Assembly (NCBI GenBank): GCA_022360315.1
Contig: JAKSDA010000159.1
Location: forward strand, 1-38,726
Direction: 5' to 3'
Source: Pseudomonadota bacterium
Lineage (GTDB): Bacteria; Myxococcota_A; Polyangia; Haliangiales; Haliangiaceae
Length of the DNA: 38,726 bases
Shown here: piece by piece, positions 36,506 to 38,726 of the stretch
Layout: every line of letters begins with the position of its first letter
Position numbering within the stretch: the first letter of the stretch is position 1
The notes under the pieces: model-generated
The model's database searches: none
Seen by the model: only the letters and a program-made list of their open reading frames with translations
What the model was told of the DNA's origin: nothing
Made by a program: the position numbers and the translations under genes

Positions 36506-37594
36506 CTACAGAGTATCATTCGAGAGCAGCGCCGAATGCTCGGCGCTGTGCGTCTGCGCCATGGTGCTTGCCGGTATGGTCCCCGCATCGGCGACCTGCG
36601 ATGCCGCCGGTTCGAATTCGATTTGAGATTTGACAAGTTCGCTTTGGGCGATCTGTGGGGCAATTCGCATCGCCTCGCGCAAATTGATCGCCCGCCGGGC
36701 CATGGCCTGTGGAGAGGGCCGGTGAATCTTGCTGACCAGGCCGAGTTTGTGAAGCAGCACGATAATCCATCCCGATATATCGAAATGCCATAAGCGAAAA
36801 CCACAGATCGCCGACCCCGGAAACGCATGGTGATTATTGTGCCATGCGCCACCAACCGTTGCGATGGACAGCAGTGCTACATTGGTGCTGCGGTCTTTGG
36901 TGCGAAAATGGCGCTTGCCAAATGTATGACATATCGAATTGATGGCCCATACTCCGTGAGTTACCAGGAAAATACGCACCAGACCACCCCACAAAAACCC
37001 CATGAAGGCTCCGTACAGGCTCCAGGTTAGCAGTCCACCCAGGACTGTGGGAATCACCAGGCCCAGACCGACCCAGTACCAGTAGCGCATGTGGATCGCG
37101 AGTATGGCTCGATCGCGAAATAGATCGGGTGCATAGCGCATCCATTCCTGGGGCAGAGCAGTGCGGCGGGAAAACAACCAGCCGATATGCGCATAGAACA
37201 TGCGCCTGAGCAATCCCTGTTTGCCGAGATTTGGCGAATGCGGATCGCCCGGCCTATCCGACAGTTTATGGTGGTTTCGGTGAGTTGCCGCCCACCAGAT
37301 GACCGGGCCCTGAAACGCCATGGAGCCCAGTATCGCCAACAGCTGTCGGGTGCGTGGCGAGGCGATGTACGATTGGTGCGAAAACAACCTGTGAAATCCA
37401 CCCTCGACGCCGAAGAACGTGGCCAGCCACATGCTCGCAAAGATGATCACGTTCCATATACTCAGGTGATGGCCGGCCAGGAGCAGATAGAGAGCCGTGC
37501 CAACTCCCAGCAAAGGAAGCAGTACGTCGAGCGCCGTCACCAGGCGGTCATTGTTGCGATCCACCGGAGGTGCCGCGGTCGTTGCTTGTGCCAT
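36506..37594 (-). CDS. Membrane fatty acid desaturase (acyl-CoA Delta9-type)
   Basis: A protein of about 362 residues. All three histidine boxes of the diiron acyl desaturases are present: HRLFSH, HRNHH and HNNHH, between hydrophobic stretches that make about four membrane helices. It introduces a double bond in an acyl chain bound to CoA or lipid, using O2 and reduced ferredoxin or cytochrome b5. The C-terminal 60 residues are hydrophilic. AAGGAG 8 bases upstream supports the ATG at 37594. It is convergent with the halogenase-like gene (122-base gap, no clear terminator). It could supply an unsaturated acyl substrate for the neighbouring oxygenases or serve ordinary membrane lipid adjustment; both are open. 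Confidence 0.92.
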   Translation of the reverse strand: MAQATTAAPPVDRNNDRLVTALDVLLPLLGVGTALYLLLAGHHLSIWNVIIFASMWLATFFGVEGGFHRLFSHQSYIASPRTRQLLAILGSMAFQGPVIWWAATHRNHHKLSDRPGDPHSPNLGKQGLLRRMFYAHIGWLFSRRTALPQEWMRYAPDLFRDRAILAIHMRYWYWVGLGLVIPTVLGGLLTWSLYGAFMGFLWGGLVRIFLVTHGVWAINSICHTFGKRHFRTKDRSTNVALLSIATVGGAWHNNHHAFPGSAICGFRLWHFDISGWIIVLLHKLGLVSKIHRPSPQAMARRAINLREAMRIAPQIAQSELVKSQIEFEPAASQVADAGTIPASTMAQTHSAEHSALLSNDTL

Positions 37595-37917
37595 CGGAGG
37601 TCTCCTTTCCTACGAAGTGTCGTCGAGATCTGCTCGACGTTGATGTGGTGCCCGGGGATGGCTGATGTAGAGAGCAAGCTGCATGCCGCGGTGCCAGTGC
37701 CGCCAGCAAAGGGCACCGGGACCCCGGTCCGAGACCAGGCAACGCGCCAGGTGGTTGATTTCCCGACGGTAGCCCATGGGCGTCACAAAGAATGTGCAAC
37801 CGGAGTCGCGTGGTCCCAGGGGGGGAACTCGCCCGGGGGCATGTGCCATTGGTGGGGGGTCGCGGCGTGCTCTAAGCAGAAACGCCTCGGTACTGCGACC
37901 CGCAAGGCAAGTTGCAT
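37595..37917. other. Intergenic stretch, G-rich, no supported gene
   Basis: These bases lie upstream of the desaturase. Short frames here lack ribosome sites. The stretch has long G runs near 37819-37858 (7, 5 and 6 Gs with long spacers), which could stall polymerases or fold as a G-quadruplex, but the spacers make that weak. Confidence 0.4.
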
Positions 37918-37964
37918 CCTTGCCAAGGTCGACGTCGGGGGTTCGGATCCTCTCTCCCGCTCCA
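37918..37964 (+). other. 3' half of tRNA-Gly(GCC), probable attachment site
   Basis: The bases match the 3' half of a tRNA-Gly with anticodon GCC. In order: anticodon loop TTGCCAA (37920-37926), stem GGTCG, five-base variable loop, T-arm GGGGG-TTCGGAT-CCTCT, acceptor strand CTCCCGC, discriminator T and CCA (37962-37964). The expected 5' half (a GCGGGAG acceptor strand, the D-arm) is absent upstream, and the anticodon stem's left arm has two mismatches. It is therefore a fragment, not a working tRNA. It sits 5 bases from the end of a tyrosine-recombinase gene, as expected of an att site for an element that integrates in the 3' end of this tRNA. Confidence 0.65.
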
Positions 37965-37969
37965 TAATT

Positions 37970-38726
37970 TCAGTTAGTTACAGAGGCGTGGACACGTGGT
38001 GGACACGTTTTCGGACCAATCTCGCTACGTTTGGACAGCATGGCGATCACGCGGCGGTCCGGGTCGGCAATACCCTGACCAGCGTCGATGATCTCTTGGG
38101 GTAATGGGCGAAGGTGGGCTTCGGCGAAGTGGACCTAGCGCATGGTCTCGTCGATGCGCTTGTGTCCCATCCATTGCATGAGGCGCCAGGGGTTGACGCC
38201 GAACTGGGCAGCGTGGGTGCCAAACGAGTGCCTGAGGGTGTGCCAGGCTTTTTCGGGCAAGCCGGCACGGCGGCAGATACGATAGATGGCGTGCGAACTC
38301 TGGCCATCGCGCAGGGGTGAGCCGTCGAGGTTGCGGGCGACGTACCCCTCGCGAATGACCGATAGGCTGCGCAGGATTCGGCTGAGCTTTCCGGTCATCG
38401 GGATGGTTCGCCGGGTTCGCCCTTTGGGCGTTCCGGTTATTCCATTATACGTCTGCTGATTGACCGTGATGGTCTCGGCGATGAGGTCGACATCTTCGCG
38501 CCAGCGAAGGGCCTTGACCTCGCCGATGCGCAAACCCGCCTCTCCGGCAAGGCATGTCGCCACATGCCACTCGGGCCCCTCCTTCACCGATGCGGCGATC
38601 ATGCGGGCGTACTGGGCGAAGTCCCAGGGCTCGATTTCAGGCCGTTCGACCTTGAGCAGGCCGATAGGTGGGACGGTCTGGATGAGCCGGACGCTGGCCG
38701 CGTAGCGCAGGGCTTTGCTGAGGACG
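37970..38726 (-). pseudogene. Tyrosine recombinase (integrase), amber codon at catalytic Tyr; 5' end outside window
   Basis: The catalytic domain of a phage or island integrase runs off the right edge. Seen: GLRIGEVKALRW (first Arg), HTLRHSFGTH (the H-x-x-R box) and WMGHKRIDETMR. The next codon is TAG (38135-38137). It lies exactly nine positions after the His of the GH motif, where XerC-type enzymes have the nucleophilic Tyr. Beyond it the frame stays open for 54 codons (VHFAEAHLRPLPQEI and on) to TGA at 37970-37972, and this reads as normal integrase tail. A single base change of TAC or TAT to TAG would explain it. The gene is thus probably inactivated recently, unless amber is read through. 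Upstream residues (LSKALRYAASV) extend the core-binding domain. Confidence 0.8.

Noticed and set aside
37819..37858. Possible G-quadruplex from long G runs
   Set aside because: Only three strong runs with spacers up to about 15 bases; too weak to claim.
37882..37964. Complete tRNA with anticodon loop TTGCATC (tRNA-Cys reading)
   Set aside because: A hairpin GGCAAG/CTTGCC exists, but the variable region would be too long, position 37 would be T, and no D-arm or acceptor 5' strand fits. The tRNA-Gly 3' half explains the bases better.
37187..38104. 305-residue plus-strand frame over the desaturase start and tRNA fragment
   Set aside because: It runs antisense to a clear desaturase and across the tRNA fragment, with no recognisable protein features.

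Overview
The window looks like chromosome of a predatory or multicellular-type deltaproteobacterium (Myxococcota, perhaps a Haliangium/Nannocystis relative). This is an inference from moderately high GC, four Hanks-type Ser/Thr kinases in about 22 kb, PEGA, HEAT, FHA and STAND modules, an ADYC-domain protein, lipoproteins with the Cys-rich DVDCGG motif, and a fibrinogen-like secreted protein. No rRNA or CRISPR array was seen. The only tRNA sequence is a 3' fragment of tRNA-Gly near the right edge.

Left part (1-12.4 kb). A 121-bp-period tandem repeat carrying a strong hairpin abuts the end of a tail-anchored Ser/Thr kinase. It is followed on the minus strand by a tandem-domain universal stress protein, a two-CBS protein and a class A penicillin-binding protein. 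A PEGA-tailed membrane kinase (plus strand) and QueE (minus strand) come next, then exported proteins of mostly unknown function: a propeller-like protein, a fibrinogen-like lipoprotein and an ADYC protein. A possible switching RNA leader precedes the ADYC gene.

Middle (12.4-26.2 kb). A four-gene minus-strand signalling operon encodes a TPR/PEGA membrane protein, an ECF-type sigma factor, an FHA protein and a 1312-residue kinase-STAND NTPase-FGE-sulfatase fusion. The sigma and FHA genes overlap by ATGA, and the FHA and fusion genes are 5 bases apart. The likely logic is that a ligand is sensed by the C-terminal FGE-like domain, STAND oligomerisation drives kinase activity, and the phospho-signal is read by FHA and passed to the sigma factor. 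Divergent from it, a kinase with a periplasmic HEAT-repeat sensor overlaps a HEAT-repeat exported protein, followed by a collagen-like/tail-collar lipoprotein.

Right part (26.3-37.6 kb). This is a candidate undescribed metabolic and export cluster: two paralogous heme-oxygenase-like diiron-oxygenase (HDO) proteins (one fused to a cupin), an RND/MMPL exporter, an outer-membrane barrel, a LolA-like periplasmic protein, a 60-residue small protein, an SRPBCC protein, a divergent flavin-dependent-halogenase-like enzyme and a membrane fatty-acid desaturase. Together they suggest oxidative and possibly halogenating tailoring of a lipid or other hydrophobic molecule and its transfer to the outer membrane. 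The product is unknown.

Right edge (37.9-38.7 kb). A tRNA-Gly(GCC) 3' fragment, probably an attachment site, lies 5 bases from the end of a tyrosine-recombinase gene whose catalytic tyrosine codon is an amber stop. This marks the edge or scar of an integrated element.
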